The translations under genes were made by a program, and so were the position numbers. A DNA stretch of 7,323 nucleotides from the NCBI GenBank assembly GCA_014846175.1, contig RKAV01000003.1, positions 1-7,323 of the forward strand, in the 5' to 3' direction. Below, one piece after another: positions 5,821 through 7,323 of the stretch. Below the pieces are notes generated by a model. It saw only the letters and a list, made by a program, of their open reading frames with translations, was not told where the DNA came from and did not search any database. Source of the DNA: a bacterium. Lineage in GTDB: Bacteria > Bacillota_I > Bacilli_A > RF39 > UBA660. Within the stretch, counting starts at the first letter, position 1. The number at the start of each line of letters is the position of its first letter.

Positions 5821-7323
5821 CTAACTTACGGTGAAAGGATTCAAAGATGATCCATCGCCTTTAGTTATTAGTGTATCAGCTCTTAAATTTATGACTGGTC
5901 TTATATTAAATCGTCCAATATTGTAATGCCAATCAAGATCTCCATCGCCATCAATACTCCATTCGTATGTATGAGTATTGATGACTTTGAACGTAGCAGG
6001 TGAAAATGTCCAAATAGGTGAACCACTATATAAATAATAATCCTTATTTGATAAGTCTAAAACTCCACCAGCCATCGCTACTTCATCTGCTGTTATTAAA
6101 GCCACTGGATATTCCAGCTTTGCTACTTCGTTTGATAAATTAAATTTATCATTATTTTGATTACATTTTAATGTTGGCTTTTTATTTACAAATATTCTAT
6201 CCCATGCCCCATAATTTGTGTTAGAATCTAGTTTATATCCTGTTCCACTTGATATACTTCTGTCATTACAAAATGTTTTATCAGCCAATTTTGATGTATA
6301 ACTTATTAGATTATTTTTATACCAAGTATCTATATTTATTTTTATTGTTGAGTCTGTTTTATTAGTTTGAGCAGTTAGTAAATTCTTTGAACTATATCCT
6401 ATTGTTTGAATTCCTATTATTGTATCATTATAGTATGCTACTACTTTATAAATAATGTCACATGTTGTTCCTTCAAAACAAGTATATAACTTTCCAGCTA
6501 CAATTTCATCATGATTATCTTTCCAGATTAATTGTTTTATTGTTCCTGTTAATGTAAATTTCTTAGTTTTTTCATTAAATGTATAGCCTGTTCCATAACT
6601 ATATTTTTTCGTATTAGTAAAATCTCCATAGCTATTTACAGTTTCATTGTTTTCATGTAATTCAAAGTCTTCATTATATTTATAACCAACGTAAGTTGGA
6701 TCCAAGTATTTACTATTGAACCCCGAATTACCAATAGCAACATTTTCCCCTGTATCACTAGTTTTCTTACCTGAATAAATCATTCTAACAGAACCATCAC
6801 CATTACGCCTTATTATTCTCCAGATAAATCCTGCAAATGATACATAATTATTTTTTACTGCTCCTCTATAATAATAGCTTTCTCCTTCATCATCTTCTGC
6901 CGTAAAAAGTCCTTCATCTTTAGTTGCTGTTTTGCTAAAGTCTGGTGTTCCTTTTGCTTTGATATTAGTTTTAGCTATATCAGTTGTTTTCTCATGATTA
7001 TTTAGTACCAACATACAATCTGATAGTTTATTAAATCCATTATCTAAACAGTAAGTATCTCCTACTCTATTACTAATACTATTTACTATTATCCTACTTT
7101 TATATATCTTATTTTGAATATCATTACCAGCATCACTTGCTATCCATAAGTATAGTTTATAAGTTACACTCTTACTTTTTAGTAAATCTCTTTCATCTAC
7201 TATTCTATAAGTACCCGTACCTATATCTTTTAATCTCTTTATACCTGAATCATATCCATCATTACTAACTAACTTATATTTTAGATATGTTGTATCTAAA
7301 GTATTATTAGTATCTTCTTCATT
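5821..7323 (-). CDS. Large surface-type protein with C-terminal WRII/GDGSS module (partial, start outside window)
   Basis: The frame is open from the right edge to a TAG at 5821-5823, giving 500 visible residues; an ATG at 7014 is internal, because 103 further codons upstream are open and protein-like. The visible N-terminal part contains VTYKLYLWIASDAGNDIQNK and RIIVNSISNRVGDTYCLDNG. The first of these resembles the last beta-strand of TasA/camelysin-like exported domains, a weak comparison. From about residue 126 a module begins: TPDFSKTATKDEGLF, YYYRGAVKNNYVSFAG, FIWRIIRRNGDGSVRMIYSG. It continues with YPVALITADEVAMAGG (about 405-420), DYYLYSG, PIWTFSP, and ends NIRPVINLRADTLITKGDGS then SLNPFTVS. 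The layout matches the C-terminus of the prepilin fusion. Four paired or single Cys in the module (for example CFEGTTC) fit an extracytoplasmic protein. No sortase motif is present at the end. The signal peptide would be outside the window. Function is unknown; display on the cell surface is inferred. Confidence 0.8.
   Translation of the reverse strand, partial: NEEDTNNTLDTTYLKYKLVSNDGYDSGIKRLKDIGTGTYRIVDERDLLKSKSVTYKLYLWIASDAGNDIQNKIYKSRIIVNSISNRVGDTYCLDNGFNKLSDCMLVLNNHEKTTDIAKTNIKAKGTPDFSKTATKDEGLFTAEDDEGESYYYRGAVKNNYVSFAGFIWRIIRRNGDGSVRMIYSGKKTSDTGENVAIGNSGFNSKYLDPTYVGYKYNEDFELHENNETVNSYGDFTNTKKYSYGTGYTFNEKTKKFTLTGTIKQLIWKDNHDEIVAGKLYTCFEGTTCDIIYKVVAYYNDTIIGIQTIGYSSKNLLTAQTNKTDSTIKINIDTWYKNNLISYTSKLADKTFCNDRSISSGTGYKLDSNTNYGAWDRIFVNKKPTLKCNQNNDKFNLSNEVAKLEYPVALITADEVAMAGGVLDLSNKDYYLYSGSPIWTFSPATFKVINTHTYEWSIDGDGDLDWHYNIGRFNIRPVINLRADTLITKGDGSSLNPFTVS

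Noticed and set aside
7012..7014. ATG at 7014 as start of the surface protein
   Set aside because: The same frame continues open and protein-like for 103 codons to the window edge, and no binding site or promoter precedes this ATG.
1..7323. CRISPR array, insertion sequence, toxin-antitoxin pair or reverse-transcriptase system
   Set aside because: No regularly spaced repeats, no transposase, nuclease or reverse-transcriptase motifs, and no paired small genes were seen on either strand.

Overview
The window is very AT-rich (several hand-counted stretches give 13 to 33 % G+C). It uses the ordinary bacterial code: TGG encodes Trp and TGA serves as a stop. Every convincing gene lies on the minus strand. 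Composition, Shine-Dalgarno sites, a type IV prepilin leader, a 7TM hybrid histidine kinase and a surface domain ending in 'GDGSSxxP' together suggest an uncultured gut member of the Bacillota (Bacilli/Mollicutes-like lineages). The lineage is inferred from style, not demonstrated.

In transcription order (high to low coordinates), the window opens inside a large surface-type protein whose start lies beyond the right edge (5821-7323, 500 residues visible). A roughly 340-base gap follows. It holds a promoter-like element with a dyad in its spacer, a frame-broken remnant of a basic, coiled-coil-like gene, and a terminator-like hairpin. Next comes a tight three-gene operon. It starts with a 621-aa hybrid sensor kinase (7TM, HisKA, HATPase, REC). 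After 27 bases comes a 478-aa type IV prepilin-like protein carrying a big C-terminal surface domain. After 4 bases comes a 653-aa U32-family protein of the RlhA/TrhP RNA-hydroxylation type. The ribosome binding site of the U32 gene is formed by the last two Glu codons of the prepilin gene.

The first 182 bases, downstream of the operon, contain no recognisable gene but are clearly structured. A 14-bp outer and an 8-bp inner inverted repeat are nested, with a run of nine C (nine G on the transcribed strand) in the enclosed loop. A good Shine-Dalgarno core sits exactly in the internal loop, and a competing hairpin shares one arm.

The clearest biological thread is that the prepilin fusion and the partial surface protein carry related C-terminal domains (NNY-x-x-F...WRII near the start, GDGSS-x-x-P-[YF] at the end). 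Two different presentation systems, a pilus-type leader and a large exported protein, thus appear to display the same kind of module beside a membrane sensor kinase. No complete new system (nuclease, toxin-antitoxin, CRISPR, reverse transcriptase) is visible.
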